Made by a program: the position numbers and the translations under genes
Notes under the pieces: model-generated
What the model saw: only the letters and a program-made list of their open reading frames with translations
Databases searched by the model: none
What the model was told of the DNA's origin: nothing
Assembly: GCA_029582265.1 (NCBI GenBank)
Contig: CM055823.1
Coordinates: forward strand, 5,704,001-5,768,000
Origin: Zoroaster sp. YZ-2022
Taxonomy: Eukaryota; Echinodermata; Asteroidea; Forcipulatida; Zoroasteridae
Direction of reading: 5' to 3'
DNA: 64,000 nucleotides
Part shown: positions 37,464 to 60,983 of the stretch, in pieces
Position numbering within the stretch: the stretch's first letter is position 1
Layout: every line of letters starts with the position of its first letter

Positions 37464-38352
37464 TGCCATGTCTGTATTGACAGTTTAGCAATCTGGTCCA
37501 TTATTGGTGGAAGTGTGCACAGGAGATTGGCATAGGAATCGCTGGCCTCAAAGCATGCAAAAACGATGGTGTTTGTTCAATTCAATTCAATAATGGTTTA
37601 TTAAAAATATTTACAAATCGCGGCATCTGCCGAATTACAGGTAAATTTACAAATCAAATGTTTAAGAAAGTACCGTTATAAAAACAAAAAGGAAAAGAAC
37701 AAAAAATACAGACAGAACAACTCAAATTGCACATGGAAATTAAAAAACAGACAACCAGAAAAATAGTTTTTGGAGAATTTAAATGTATATTTATATATAT
37801 AGTTAAAAATAGAGGGTATTATCAGCTATCAGTAAAAAAAAAACGGACAAATTAGTTAAATATTATAAAGGAGTGTCTATTCAACTAATATTGAAATTAC
37901 GAACAAGGTATGGCAATGCACTGTTTCTCATTCTATCAGTTTTACAAAAAACTTAGGAATTTTGACTGTCCGCCTTAGAGTTCTTGTGTTTTGGGGTGCT
38001 GGCAAGTACTGCCGAAATTGAGTTGTTTTAATCACTTTTCCAAATTTTGAAGAACATAAATAACATCACCAAAATAGTTCAGAAATGATTAAAAAGACAA
38101 TAGACTTAAGATTTAAAATTTATGACAAAACTTGAAGGAGATTTTTAGAGAATTAAAACGACTAACACTGCACAAAAAATAACATGATGGCAGCCATCTG
38201 AAACAGCGCCCTCTATTGTGAGTGAGTTTGGGTGTGGGACATTGGAGATTTGAAAACTCATTTTAAATGAGTTGCCCCCTTTGTCCCCACCAAACTTAAT
38301 CCATATTTCATCATGGGGAATGACACCTTCATGCCATGTTAAGATACCTTGC
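37464..38352 (-). pseudogene. RAG1/Transib-like pseudogene exon split by a retroelement
   Basis: Acceptor CCACAG at 38352; contains KFGGDKGGNSFKMSFQ and HPNSLT, then the insertion 37572-38217 with GTG on both sides, then VFACFEASDSYANLL. Removing the insertion with one GTG leaves 240 nt in the correct frame. Donor GTAAGT. Confidence 0.68.
37572..38217 (-). mobile_element. 5'-truncated LINE-like insertion
   Basis: The minus strand ends in AATAAACCATTATTGAATTGAATTGAA, a (GAATT)n tail as in CR1/L2-type elements. No ORF. GTG on both sides. Family is inferred from the tail only. Confidence 0.5.
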
Positions 38353-38538
38353 CTGTGGATGGAAATGGCAGTATTCATGTAAAAAATTGTATGTTGGTCA
38401 ATGAGTATTTTTTTTTATATTTGTTCTATTTTTTATTTTATTTTATTATCCATACACTTTATATTACTAGCTAAGGTAAAACAAACATTCTTTAACTGAA
38501 ACATTAAAATTTAACAAAAGTTTTGTGACAATATTTAC

Positions 38539-38751
38539 CTGTCGATACGATCCAGGTAGTCTATCATGGCAGCAATGTCTCTGACAAACATAAAGGGAAC
38601 ACTTTGTGCTGACAAACCATTTTTGCCATCAGCAGTAGTGCTGTTGAAGAGAAGGTTTATTTTCTCCCCTTGCAAATTGTCCTTCAAAAGGCTGTTTTGT
38701 TTTTGTCTCATTTTTCTCTCGGAAGTAATTTTGAAGCTGTTGTCAAAGTAT
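38539..38751 (-). pseudogene. RAG1/Transib-like pseudogene exon
   Basis: Acceptor CCCACAG, donor GTAAAT. Encodes YFDNSFKITSERKMRQKQN to DIAAMIDYLDRIDR. Phase fits both neighbours. Confidence 0.62.
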
Positions 38752-38942
38752 CTGTGGGTAATTAATGTTGTGGATTCCTGTAAAATGTTATTGGCCACAT
38801 AAGTGAAATAGATGTAGATTTGCACACTCATATTTATTTATAAATTTTATTATGATATATTTTCATTAAATTTTCATGAAATAGTTAACTGCAAAAATTT
38901 ATTTTGTTAATAGCATTATTACAAATATTTGTTCACAACTAC

Positions 38943-39082
38943 CTTCGAAGCTTCCTTAGCTGGTCCCAGGCCACATGGCAATCTCGCATCATGGCAAGGG
39001 CTGTGTCAGCTGATAAAGTTGCACTCTGTTGTATTTTAGGCGTGACTTTGGTTGGTGGGGTCACCTTTTGGATACGAGCAGG
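38943..39082 (-). pseudogene. RAG1/Transib-like pseudogene, N-terminal exon found
   Basis: 140 nt encoding PARIQKVTPPTKVTPKIQ and TALAMMRDCHVAWDQLRKLR. Donor GTAGTT ends two bases into a codon. Exons further 5' were not found. Confidence 0.6.
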
Positions 39083-39210
39083 CTGTAAATAATAGAATAG
39101 AAATGAGATAAAGACAAGTCTGTATTTCTAAAAAAAAATTAAGAACTAGATGATTGAAGCTTAAACCACTCTTTAATTACCACAGCGGTACGTATATTAT
39201 ACGTACACAC

Positions 39211-40538
39211 CACTCATAGCCAAATCGGAGTCAAATGACTCTTCAAACAGGGTAAACGGTGCCTTACCCTTATAAAGAGTAAGTGGACTCTGAGGTAGAG
39301 GCAATTTGACACCCCTCCCGTAAAGCGCGTTGCTACCGTAGTCTGGTCACTGACTCTGCAACAACGAGATCGATGCAGCTGCTGGTCTCGTCTATGTTGC
39401 TATGGTGCCATCTTGCATGTCTTGTCGTTGCATGTTTTCTAAATCGGTGGGTACACGGTGGAGTCAAGTTATGAAGTTTTGTAAGTAAGGTTTCAAAATA
39501 ATCATTACAAATCACGAGTAATCGGAGTATGCCAGTGTATGTGGTGGGTAGAATGTCGTATCCGACCGCCACTTTATCTCATTAAATACAACCAATAATG
39601 TAATCTTTACCTACCTAGTAAGGTGGTGAACATATGGATGATGGACATATACTTCAAGTTATTCCAGGATATTTATTTCATGAAAAATCAGGCATTTTTG
39701 GTATACGATGACTTCCTCAGTCATGTCAGTCTGATCTTGTCAACTCCCCCATAAGTGACCAACACGGTCATTGTCCATGCACAGTGACAACTATAATAGG
39801 ATACTTCTATTTTCTGAAGGGGAGGATTTTTTAGAAGGGAAATCAAGTCCGAAAACCATCATACAAGTGGATTTTAAAGATAGTTTTCGCTTTCTGTACC
39901 ACCAAAAATCTATGGAATCATTTTTTAACTGGTTAGTGGTTGTAAAAAAAATCCAAAAAACCCTTAAAAAGTGGCGGTCGGATACGACATTCTTTCCTAT
40001 GTGGTTTTAGACATTACTTTTTAACTCGCAAATTAACTGAAATTCGATTTAAACTGTACAACACAGACATCCGAATAGGCTACTAACGTTAGTTACTCAG
40101 TTATGGTCGGGCAAAACTGCACCCAGTTTTGTTAAGGTTGTTATATATAAGGTTGTCCAACCTAAATTATTGATTCCATTTTCTCAACAGATGACAAGAG
40201 AATTTAAGCGCTTATCAGGGAGGAGGTGTGAAGAGGTATTATGCCTACTGTCTGCTGCTGATCACAACATTTCAGCGGCGAAGCCCCCCACAAAAAATCC
40301 TCATATTGCCCTAAAAAAAAAAAAAAAAAAAAAGGGAAAAAACCCAAACCCCTGGGCCCCCACTGAAAAGCAATGACTCTTCAATAAAGTTAAGAGAGTC
40401 ATGATGACTCTGGAAAAGGAGTAAATGGAGACACTTTAACGGAGTACTTTGACTACTAAAATGGAGTCATTTTTGACATAGTTGCTGGACTCTATTTGAA
40501 CTTGAAGAGTAAGCCTGACTCCGATTTGGCTATGAGTG
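39211..40538. mobile_element. 1.3 kb inverted-repeat element, CACTCATAGCC ends
   Basis: CACTCATAGCCAAATCGGAG at the left is mirrored at 40515-40538, with ACAC outside both ends. Interior holds a nested foldback (39551-39992) and a hAT-MITE-like fragment (40270-40375). Confidence 0.6.
39551..39992. mobile_element. 442-bp foldback element nested in the above
   Basis: Perfect 22-bp inverted ends starting GAATGTCGTATCCGACCGCC. No ORF. Confidence 0.7.
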
Positions 40539-40554
40539 ACACCCACAAACACAT

Positions 40555-40792
40555 AGTATACTCTCTTAATGTAAAAGAGTGAAAATCACTCTTTTAAAGA
40601 GATATATGGCGGACAAGTCTTTTTTAGTGAAACCCACTCTGATTCGATTGAAAAATACAGTAAAAGGCTACCAATTCACTCTTTAAACACTACTAATTTT
40701 ACTCTTTATCCACTCCAAAAAGACTTGTCCGCCATATAGCTCTTTGAAAGAGTGGTGTTGCACTCTTTTACATACGAGTGCAAAAACATGCC
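40555..40792. mobile_element. Palindromic MITE with ACTCTTT motifs
   Basis: Arms of about 75 bp: TGTAAAAGAGTG, AAAGAG.TATATGGCGGAC, AAGTCTTTTT mirrored on the right. Could fold into a long hairpin. Confidence 0.75.
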
Positions 40793-40872
40793 CTTTTCAA
40801 AATCGTTTAGATATAAGAATACATTTTCAATATAAGCCAAGATTCCCTGGGAAAACAAAACACTGAGGGTAA

Positions 40873-41488
40873 GGCCAATGAAAGCTGATTACTAGTTTCT
40901 CGTCAGCGCCCGCACGTGATTTTGGCCCCGCACCAAAAAATTTCATTATGCCAAAATTTCATTATTTTGCAGAACATTTTTGGGAAAATCCGGAAAATCC
41001 GACGCAAACTACTCCCAAGCTAAAAGGAACCATTCCGATTGCGCGGTCGATGTTTTTGCAGCTTCGCTGTATCATGCAACATACCGGTCGTGCCCACCTT
41101 CCATACAGCTGGGCCCATGGGAAGCGCTGATCTGCCTAGCTTCACAGATTTGCGAAAGAAAACCCATGGCATGCAGGGTATATAGTGTACATGCAGCTGG
41201 TGAGAGCCGCGGAATGACGTTCACAGGTCACACAAATTGCAACCTCGTTTCCAGATCGCATACTATGTGCCCGGCCTATCCGGGTCGTGTATTGTCGCCG
41301 TGGTACGAGGTTGGTATTGATCGATCGTGAATTTAGAACCTAAATCTGTTTCAAAATGGCAGTTTGTGTATGTGTATGGGTTGCATTTTTCCTTGATGAA
41401 AAATAATGAATAATGAATAATGAAAAAAAAAACACACCAAAATTTGATAAATGGCTGACGAGAAACTAGTAATCAACTTTCATTGGCC
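40873..41488. mobile_element. 616-bp MITE, GGCCAATGAAAG family (copy 2, inverted)
   Basis: Reverse-oriented copy of 27007-27691 with TAA on both sides, lacking about 70 bp of interior. Confidence 0.88.
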
Positions 41489-43100
41489 TAAAGTGCTACT
41501 AGTATTGCTTTGTGGTTCAATAACATGCAGCTCTTGTTGAAATCAAAAGGTGATCCTGGACTCCAACGTTGCCCATATTTGGAAGTCTAGGCCTAATATT
41601 TAAAGTTTTCGCAATTTTTCGAATTGATCGTGCTACGCGAATCCTTAAAAAATTTCCTTTGTACATTTCAACAAGTTTAAGATCCATAATTAATCGGGAT
41701 CACCTTTTGATTGACTAATTTTTGTGGGGACCCGTTTTGATTTTGCCGGTGCGTGGCCGATATTAAGCCGGGGATTTGACAACAGAGAGGTCTATGTGGT
41801 ATCTCGAAGAAATTTCGAAGTTTGTGACATATTTTGAAGTTCCAAATAAATATTATTTACTTAAACATCGGAATTTATTGAATAATAAAGTGAGAGATAA
41901 CGTATTTAAATAGGAATGTTTTGTGATTTGTACTGTACGGGGAATAGCAGGAAATGCATCACGTGATCCGTGGCCTTTTGGGCTGTTCCACTATTGAAAT
42001 TACTCCACTGCTGACGGGCTTGTGAAATAAGAATATATAATATTTTAAATCACTGAGGATATGTATTTGTTATCACAATGTTCGATTATTTCATATTCAA
42101 GTACACACAAACAAGATCGATAGTTCATTTAATCCTTATCAAAATACGCAGAACTTTGTTACAAACGGTACCGGTACAAATTGCATAAGTACACTGAGAG
42201 AATATAGAACCCCGATGACGTCATCATCGGCAAAATTGTAGGTGTGGCTTTTTGTAATGAGGGTTGCAACCCCATAAGGGACCCTTTATCTAGTAATTAT
42301 TTCTATACACATTTAACATCATATCAATAGTCTGAAGCAGTTTTATTTATTTTGGTTATTGTTGACAAACATTTAAAGCGCACGGATACATTAGTTCGGT
42401 TTCGTGGTTTGGTCGGTCTCTTGCAATCTTGCCAGTAGCGTCAGAAGACATTCTTCTCGGTAAGAATTTATTTTTACTTATTTTCTTGCTTAAATATTGA
42501 TCTACAAATGCTCTGTTGTTTTTGATTAGTTATAACAATTATCAGCGGTCATGTTGGTGGGTCATTGTGAGCATTTAATTTGCGGAAAATGTAAGAAAAG
42601 CAGAGTTTATTCACGACATTTTGTGTTCTATTTTTCGGTCGGCCATTTTGTACAGCGTATACCACCGTCGCGTTGTATGTCTCATGTGTGTGTATGTACG
42701 GTTATGCATGGCGTAATAGCGGTAGGCTACTGTTGGTCGTAGCTTTTATCAAAGAACCAAAAACGGGATGCTTTAATCCCCAGTAACTTTTCTACTGATA
42801 GGCTATAAAATATAAGTTGCTCATGGAGGAATATGTATCATATCCCTAGGTCACTCAAGTTAGGCTACATGCCACAGTCCAGATGCTGGCTGGGTAAGTC
42901 CAAGTGAAATCATTTTCCTTTGGTACACTGTGCACGTATTTCTCAATAGTTTCTAGGCCTATATCGGATTTATAGCAAACACTAATGTGAGCAGTGAGCA
43001 CACTGTATGTATATCTTATTGCAGGGGTTTTGAATTTATTTTGATTGGTGGACTCTATTGTAACTGAATAAAGAAGACACAGCCGGTTCCACTCCACTTA
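41489..43100. other. Noncoding, possible promoter or leader exon at 42380-42461
   Basis: No convincing coding exon. TTCTCG|GTAAGA at 42461 could be the donor of a short leader exon. A palindrome CCGATGATGACGTCATCGG-like site lies at about 42213-42231. Confidence 0.25.
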
Positions 43101-43131
43101 TAATTTTGTGTTGGTGTGATAATTCTTCCAG

Positions 43132-43340
43132 TCCTTATCTATGGGATCACTCCCTACCCCGTTGAGAGCTCAGGCGTCAATAAAGTTCTCCACCTCAGTG
43201 GACATATTAAATCACCAAAGAGCAATATTGTATGTACTCTTACAGGACAAAACACAAACATATTTGTGAAAGATGTTCAGCCTTTAAAATGTCAGTGTTG
43301 TATTAATATGAATGGATTTGGAGATATAACATTAAAATAG
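43132..43340 (+). other. Unassigned ORF, possible terminal exon
   Basis: After TTCTTCCAG an open frame runs to TAG: LIYGITPYPVESSGVNKVLH ... DVQPLKCQCCINMNGFGD. Not recognised; no promoter or partner exon is certain. Confidence 0.2.
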
Positions 43341-43549
43341 ACACAAAGTACACAAGAATCAGTTTGGACGTTTTCACTCACGGTGCCACGCTTATACAGT
43401 AAAGTTCCATTCCATTTTTTTTCAGGAAGGACCCCAAATATTAATTACTTAAAAATTGTAACTTTTGAACTGTTTCATCAATTTGTTTAATTATTTTTGA
43501 TTAAGTTTGATATTTTTGCCCTTTCAATCAACACAAGTTTTGTACAGAT

Positions 43550-43900
43550 TTTGGGTCTAACATCCCTATACAACTGCTTCAGAATGCCAACAAAAAACGG
43601 TTTCTGATCATAGATCATCTTCAAAATCTGTGCGGTGACTATTTTTTTTCTTCATTTTTTAATTATATTTTTTGTTAAAGTAATACATCCAGTGTAGACG
43701 GTTATCGGGCAAACGTGTATAATGCGAAAAAAGTCGTTTAAAGCACGACAGAATTCCAATCGATCCAGCAATTGGACATCGTTTCATAGGAAGGGAATTA
43801 AAAATGGCGACGCGCGTGGAGACCAAAAACCGGAAACCTTTTTTTGTTGACCTAAAAATAACTTAATGATTTGTTTTAATAAAACATGCAGAGCACACAT
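43550..43900. repeat. Dispersed repeat also in PTGR1 copy B intron 6
   Basis: TCAAAATCTGTGCGGTGA and CAATCGATCCAGCAA, GCGCGTGGAGACCA match 50640-50720 and 51190-51760 in the same order. The second copy is interrupted by two MITEs. Confidence 0.7.
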
Positions 43901-44884
43901 GATGTAGAGCGGTTGTACACAATATTACTTAGGTATAGACAAAAGCCATTTGTTACAAGATAATGGTTAGTAATAGGGCCAAGGGCACTATTCAAATGTT
44001 AAATTTGATTGAAAGTCAGTTTGTATATAAATTATATAGGTATGTGATTCACCAGTGTATCACTGCATTGTGCATAATGTTAAGTTGGCATGATTTAATT
44101 GAATTATGTATGTTCAGGATATGTACTTGTGAGAAGAACATTATTGCATATCATAAAAAACACAAATGGATATGCCTAAATGTAGAAATTCAAGTAAAAT
44201 ACTGTTTTTTATTACTGTTTTTGCCTTGCATTTAGCGCTATTTTTAGACCTGTACAAATACAATACGTAATTCCGTTACCATGATTGAAGGTCATTTTTT
44301 TCAATGAAGGAATATTTCAAATTTTATTTTGCGTTGTAGTTATTAACCCTACTAAAGTCTATATACTACAAATAACATCCCTTTTGGAAATTACTAAACA
44401 CAGAGATTTATTAATTTATGCAAGACCTGAAAACTGCTCGTCCTTTGCTGTAATTCCGTTACTGAAATTGTGACCTCCCTAAAGTGACCCAGCAGGTGAA
44501 TTTATTTTGTTCATTTGTGTCCAATGAATCTGTTGGATCTTGGCTCCCATTTCATACACAGATTAGTTGTCTAGTATAAAACATATTTTTTAGGTGATGG
44601 GCAAATGTTGGCTGGGTCATGAATGGACGTCATTCCGTTACCGGAGAATTGCCCACATAAACTTCCTACTTTTGAGTTTTTTGGCATTATTTATTGAATT
44701 ATTGACGTAAATTTTCATAGCAAGTGAAAAAATACCATCAAAGTTTGTGCCATGATGGTGACTCAAGGTATATATTATTTATTTATTCATTTATTGGAAA
44801 TTCTCTTTATGAAGAGTAGTTAATTATGCAAACTGACTGGCATGTGTATTCATGTGTATATAAATCATGTAATTAATTTTGCAG
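43901..44884. other. Noncoding with ATTCCGTTAC iterations
   Basis: ATTCCGTTAC occurs at about 44271, 44453 and 44632. Plus-strand ORFs of 60-90 codons have poor composition and no recognisable motif. Confidence 0.3.
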
Positions 44885-44978
44885 GCAATCCAATTTTAAC
44901 ATGTGCACGATGCCAGACGGCCAAATCAAATTTGTTGTCTCATGCAAGAACACCACAAGCCTTTAATTTTTCAATTAT
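44885..44978 (+). CDS. Possible isolated exon
   Basis: 94 nt between TTTTGCAG and GTAAGT, open as NPILTCARCQTAKSNLLSHA followed by RTPQAFNFSI, with a C-x2-C pair. No neighbours were identified and the gene is not recognised. Confidence 0.25.
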
Positions 44979-45700
44979 GTAAGTTCTCAAATTTATACTT
45001 ATTTATTAATTATGCAAACTAATTATGCAAATTTTTTTTTTTTAATATACATGGTCAGTAATGTAGCAAAGAAAATGCCATCAGTTTTTGAAACTACCGG
45101 TATATTAACACATTTCTAAGGAGCATCTTGTTGGATTACCATGCTAGGTCCCATGAGACATATTTTCTCCTTTTGTTTACGAATAAGAGCTCGAATTTAC
45201 CTAATTAACTATTCACATTTAGTCATTTGCATTGTTTTTTGGGCTTTTTTTTATTAAAGAATAGTGACACGGGTAGGAATTCACAAAGTCTGACGCAAAA
45301 AGTGCTTCATTAAGAAAAGTTACATGTTACATTTTAGTACAAAATAAGAAAATAAAGAAAAACATAAGATAGCCTTTGATGGCCTCGCGTCTAATATGCC
45401 TTACCTTGCAAAATATAATTGGCTGTAACTCTTGATTGGAATGTCCGATTTGAAAACTTCAAAAAGATTTCTCATAATGAATTAACACCCTTTCATATCA
45501 CATCAACTATTGTATCTCTGGAGCCTTAATTTAAAATCACCTGAAGTGTCTATCTAAGGTCCACTGCCGGAACCAAAATCGCCTTCCTAGTGATGTCGCC
45601 CTTGCAAGTTTGTCATTAGTAAACAAAATCAAACAAGTATTGTCCAAAATCACGTGTTTTATCTACATAGAAAAAAAGTTTTGGTCATCTTTTTTTTTGT

Positions 45701-45895
45701 TTAACCTCCCACATTGAAGCCACTCCCAACCACTAAATTCTGTTCTTTAGGAACTTTCAGTACAAGCCTGCTGTCCTTTCCAAGTAATCTTACAAAATCA
45801 ATTGTTATAAAACAAGTGATTATCAGAACAAAAAATGTGATGTGACGCATTGATCCATTTGATAAATTACGCAACAGTCTAGTGGGACGACTCAT
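45701..45895 (-). CDS. Possible type II membrane protein N-terminus
   Basis: 64 codons: basic head MSRPTRLLRNLSNGSMRH, hydrophobic span ITFFVLIITCFITIDFV, then a short lumenal-like stem and stop. Layout resembles the first exon of a Golgi enzyme, but no catalytic domain or downstream exon is seen. Could be chance. Confidence 0.25.
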   Translation of the reverse strand: MSRPTRLLRNLSNGSMRHITFFVLIITCFITIDFVRLLGKDSRLVLKVPKEQNLVVGSGFNVGG

Positions 45896-46112
45896 CTACA
45901 CATTTTTAAAACCCATTTTATAAAACGCGCGCAAGACCGATGTTATCAAGATCTGTTGCCACTCGTATCAATTTGCTGTATTTTAAAATACAATGTAAAT
46001 AAAAGTATTATTTAATTTCTTGTTATCTCTCGTGCATAAATTCTAGTTAGTTGATTGGTCAGTACATCACGTGACATATTGTATATAAATTATAGCCAAC
46101 TTTGTGAAAACC

Positions 46113-46312
46113 ATAAATCTATGATTGGACACATGACATCATTTGTTTACTATTAAAAAGAGCGCCCTCTGTCAAAATCAGAAAACTTACGATTGCTCAC
46201 ATGACATTATTTTGTTTAGTAAAATGAGCGCCCTCTGTCAAACTAGAATACATACTATGATTGGACACACGACATGCTTACTATAAAAGAGCGCCCTCTA
46301 TCAAACTGTGGC
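46113..46312. repeat. Tandem repeat, unit about 70-75 bp
   Basis: Three units containing TATGATTGGACACATGACAT and AGAGCGCCCTCTGTCAAA. Confidence 0.85.
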
Positions 46313-46486
46313 AGGCAAAATTATATTATTGTCACTGGCTGGAACCACAGAAATCTAACTTTCTGATATGATCTGCACTAATTTATTTTCATAATTTGTT
46401 TAATTTAAAAAAATAATTATTCGGGCCTATTCCAAATCTAATTTTACATAGTTGACGTAATAATGGATGTGAACACTACAAAATGT

Positions 46487-46618
46487 AAGTGAGATTTGGG
46501 TATAGTTTGATTCTCTAGATTTCCAGATACCAGATTTGTAGAAATCAGGAAAAAAAGAATTCTAGTATCAAATGAAAGAGGAAAATCTAGAGAATCAAAC
46601 TATACCAAAATCTTACTT
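46487..46618. mobile_element. 132-bp hairpin element
   Basis: GGTATAGTTTGATTCTCTAG at the left is perfectly mirrored at the right; the outer AAGT.AGATTT also pairs. About 60-bp loop. Confidence 0.75.
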
Positions 46619-46894
46619 TTGAAAATTGGGTCCAAGTTTAGGGTTTTGCCAGAGCCAGTCACAAATATATTTTTATAGACCACGTAACACATGACATAAC
46701 ATGTTAAAAGAAGAGCCCAAGATGAAACTGTAACAGAAGTCTGTTTTGAAATGTCAAAAGAAAACTGTTTTACTACATCTCAAATCTTATTCATCTGAAT
46801 TTTTTTTTGGAACACGGTGTTATATGGGAATCAATGTCCAAATCATTAAGGTACAAAGATGCACATTTAAACATACACCGTGCAGCCTGCCATA

Positions 46895-47015
46895 AAATGT
46901 CCCTGGCTCGGCCAGTGCTTGAGAGGTTAAGATGTCTGTACTCCTCAACAGGACTGAGGTTGTGGGTTTGAATCCCGCCTCGTCACCTATGGAGTTTTTC
47001 ACAGACACTCATCAA
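46895..47015 (+). mobile_element. tRNA-like SINE fragment
   Basis: Plus-strand head with GAGAGGTTAAGATG and B-box GGTTTGAATCCCGCC, followed by the TTTTTCACAGACACTC body shared with the SINE at 400-560. Confidence 0.55.
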
Positions 47016-47049
47016 GAGTATAATGCTTCATACGTCAGTAAGGTCAAAA

Positions 47050-47206
47050 CATCAATGTTAACATGTGACATGGTCTATAAAAACTTGTGACAAGATCTAT
47101 TAAATCATCTGAGAAGATCTATAAAACCATGTGACAAAATCTTTAAAACGTGTGACAAGATCTATTAAAACATGTGACAAGACCTATGAAATCATATGTG
47201 ACATGG
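47050..47206. repeat. Minisatellite, unit about 22-25 bp
   Basis: About six or seven copies of ACATGTGACAAGATCTATTA with substitutions. Confidence 0.85.
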
Positions 47207-47208
47207 GC

Positions 47209-47726
47209 CCCTTTCACACTACCCTGACCTACTCATGTAATTGATGACCCATGCAACAACTCATCTACCCAGATTAGCACTGATCCAGAGATTCCTTTCA
47301 CACTGGCAACATTAACCCAGAGATTCAGCTAGACCAGTTTGATGCTAACACGGAGTAGCACTGACAAACCCTGTTCACACTACACAATCGTTAACACGGA
47401 GATGTGAAGATCGCGTTTGTGGGACTGTGACCATAGTCTTAACCTGCTGCGACACGATTGAAACAAACCCCACTAAAGAAGTTAATCCAGAGCATTGATG
47501 GTGAGTCGTCGTTATAGCGCCAAGATTGGTGGCTTAACCGTACTCATGAGCAGGGTTAAATATAACCAGGGTTCATCAATTGGTCTTAGAGGCGGTTAAT
47601 CCAGATAATTTGTAACCCTGAGAATGCTAGTGTGAACACTCCGCTTAATCCAGAGAATCTCCATGTTAACCTTTTCCTGAACACCGAGATTCTCCGGGTT
47701 AAAGTGTAAAAGTGTGAAAAGGGCTA
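47209..47726. mobile_element. About 520-bp MITE, GGCCCCTTTCACACT ends
   Basis: GGCCCCTTTCACACT and AGTGTGAAAAGGGCT are inverted, with ATG on both sides. Interior has repeated AACCCAGAGATTC / TTAATCCAGAG motifs. Confidence 0.7.
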
Positions 47727-47820
47727 TGTCCGGCAATACAAACATGTGACATGGTCCACAGAGAATATAAAGAGCATTTCGAATGTAAATAATATCTTAT
47801 TGACGGATGGAAGAAGAGTT

Positions 47821-59942
<12,122 letters not shown>

Positions 59943-60180
59943 GTTGCTCGAATTGCTCGTCACAGAATAGGAAAAACTTCAAATTTTTTAAACCCTTACC
60001 GATCACTGCACTGAACTGAACTGAATTAGTTTTTGTACCAAAACTCACACCACACCACCCACTAAGCTAAGGCACTAGCTTGTCGTGGCCGGATCACGTG
60101 TGCACGCTTGGGGGGGGGGGGGGCAGAGTATCATGTCAATCATGCTATCTCGATTGGGAGTACCTTAAGCTAGCCTGATT

Positions 60181-60765
60181 GAAACCTATTCTCCCAATGA
60201 GGATACAATAATACCCCAATCGGTGTATCAATATTATAAGAATTGCAAACTCATGCTCGTTATCTAATACAAATAGAACCACAGTTGAACCTTGATTCTC
60301 GTGCCCTACTATAAACAATGATTTTGCAAAAAGTTGCTGAAAATTTAGTTACTGGCAATACGATTTTTAAATGCAGAAAATTTTAATCACAGAATGATTG
60401 GATGGACAAAGAAGTGCTTATAATTATATACCGTTATTTTACAAATATTTTATTCAAGTATTGCGCGCCAACACTTTGTACATTCCTGGGCAATTTTGAA
60501 ACTTTATCCTAAAAATTCAGTGAGGTTGATTGGACCCCCTTCCCCCACCCCCACTGAAAAGCAATTCCCCGTGCCCCTTGCTGGCTTGTGGGGTTGACGC
60601 CCTATCCTTAGCCCTGCACTGGCTCCAAAGCTGCCAGCATCAGCAATATAGCTATAATAATATTGACCCCTGCATCGTATCCATATGGACGTCTGTAATT
60701 GACCCACTGATTTATAATTATACTGTCAGTATAATAATAGATATAATAGAGATCAGTGAATGGAC
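60181..60765. other. Intergenic, no gene seen
   Basis: Beyond the duplication edge upstream of PTGR1 copy B. Contains a CCCCCACTGAAAAGCAA fragment of hAT-MITE type (60530-60600) and ATAATA-rich palindromic sequence. The copy B promoter should lie near here. Confidence 0.5.
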
Positions 60766-60773
60766 CCATAGTG

Positions 60774-60983
60774 CAGCGGCGTAGCCACGGGGGGGCGGGG
60801 GGGGCACGTGCCCCCCCCCCCACAAATTTCCAGTGCCCCCCCAGGTGCCCCCCCATGAAAAATCCTCGTAGTGCCCCAAAAAACAGAAAAGAAAAAGAAA
60901 AGGGAAAAAACCCATACCCCTGGGCCCCCCTTCTGAAAAGCTGTGCCCCCCCCCCCACTGAAAAAGTCCTGGCTACGCCGCTG
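60774..60983. mobile_element. 210-bp hAT-type MITE
   Basis: 8-bp duplication CCATAGTG (60766-60773, 60984-60991), ends CAGCGGCGTAGCCA / TGGCTACGCCGCTG. The interior is C-rich/G-rich runs of GTGCCCCCC. Confidence 0.92.

Larger units (their letters stand above)
34825..39082 (-). pseudogene. RAG1/Transib/CMC-like DDE transposase, multi-exon, degraded
   Basis: Nine minus-strand exon segments with consistent phases: 39082-38943, 38751-38539, 38352-38218 joined to 37571-37464 across an insertion, 37339-37262, 37163-36958, 36823-36061 (with MITE), 35945-35799, 35690-35480, 35111-34825. Landmarks in order: KFGGDKGGNSFKMSFQ with first candidate acidic residue; FACFEASDSYANLL with the second; FRLFGYGDYELL; zinc ligands C-x2-C in YCCIYC; LPSLHLSLGI; YHGKSFVGNHVH; zinc ligands H-x4-H in KLHLLEDH; then NEQGGELIHTEF with a candidate third acidic residue. 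The C2C...H4H layout and ADESDH-like second-D context parallel RAG1 and Transib or CMC transposases; the exact superfamily is undecided. Broken by a 426-bp MITE, a 646-bp LINE-like insertion and a +1 frameshift in 37339-37262. AATAAA follows the stop. Confidence 0.72.

Noticed and set aside
39333..39572. 79-codon minus-strand ORF as extra 5' exon of the RAG1-like pseudogene
   Set aside because: It overlaps the ends of two nested inverted-repeat elements and shows no homology to the family.
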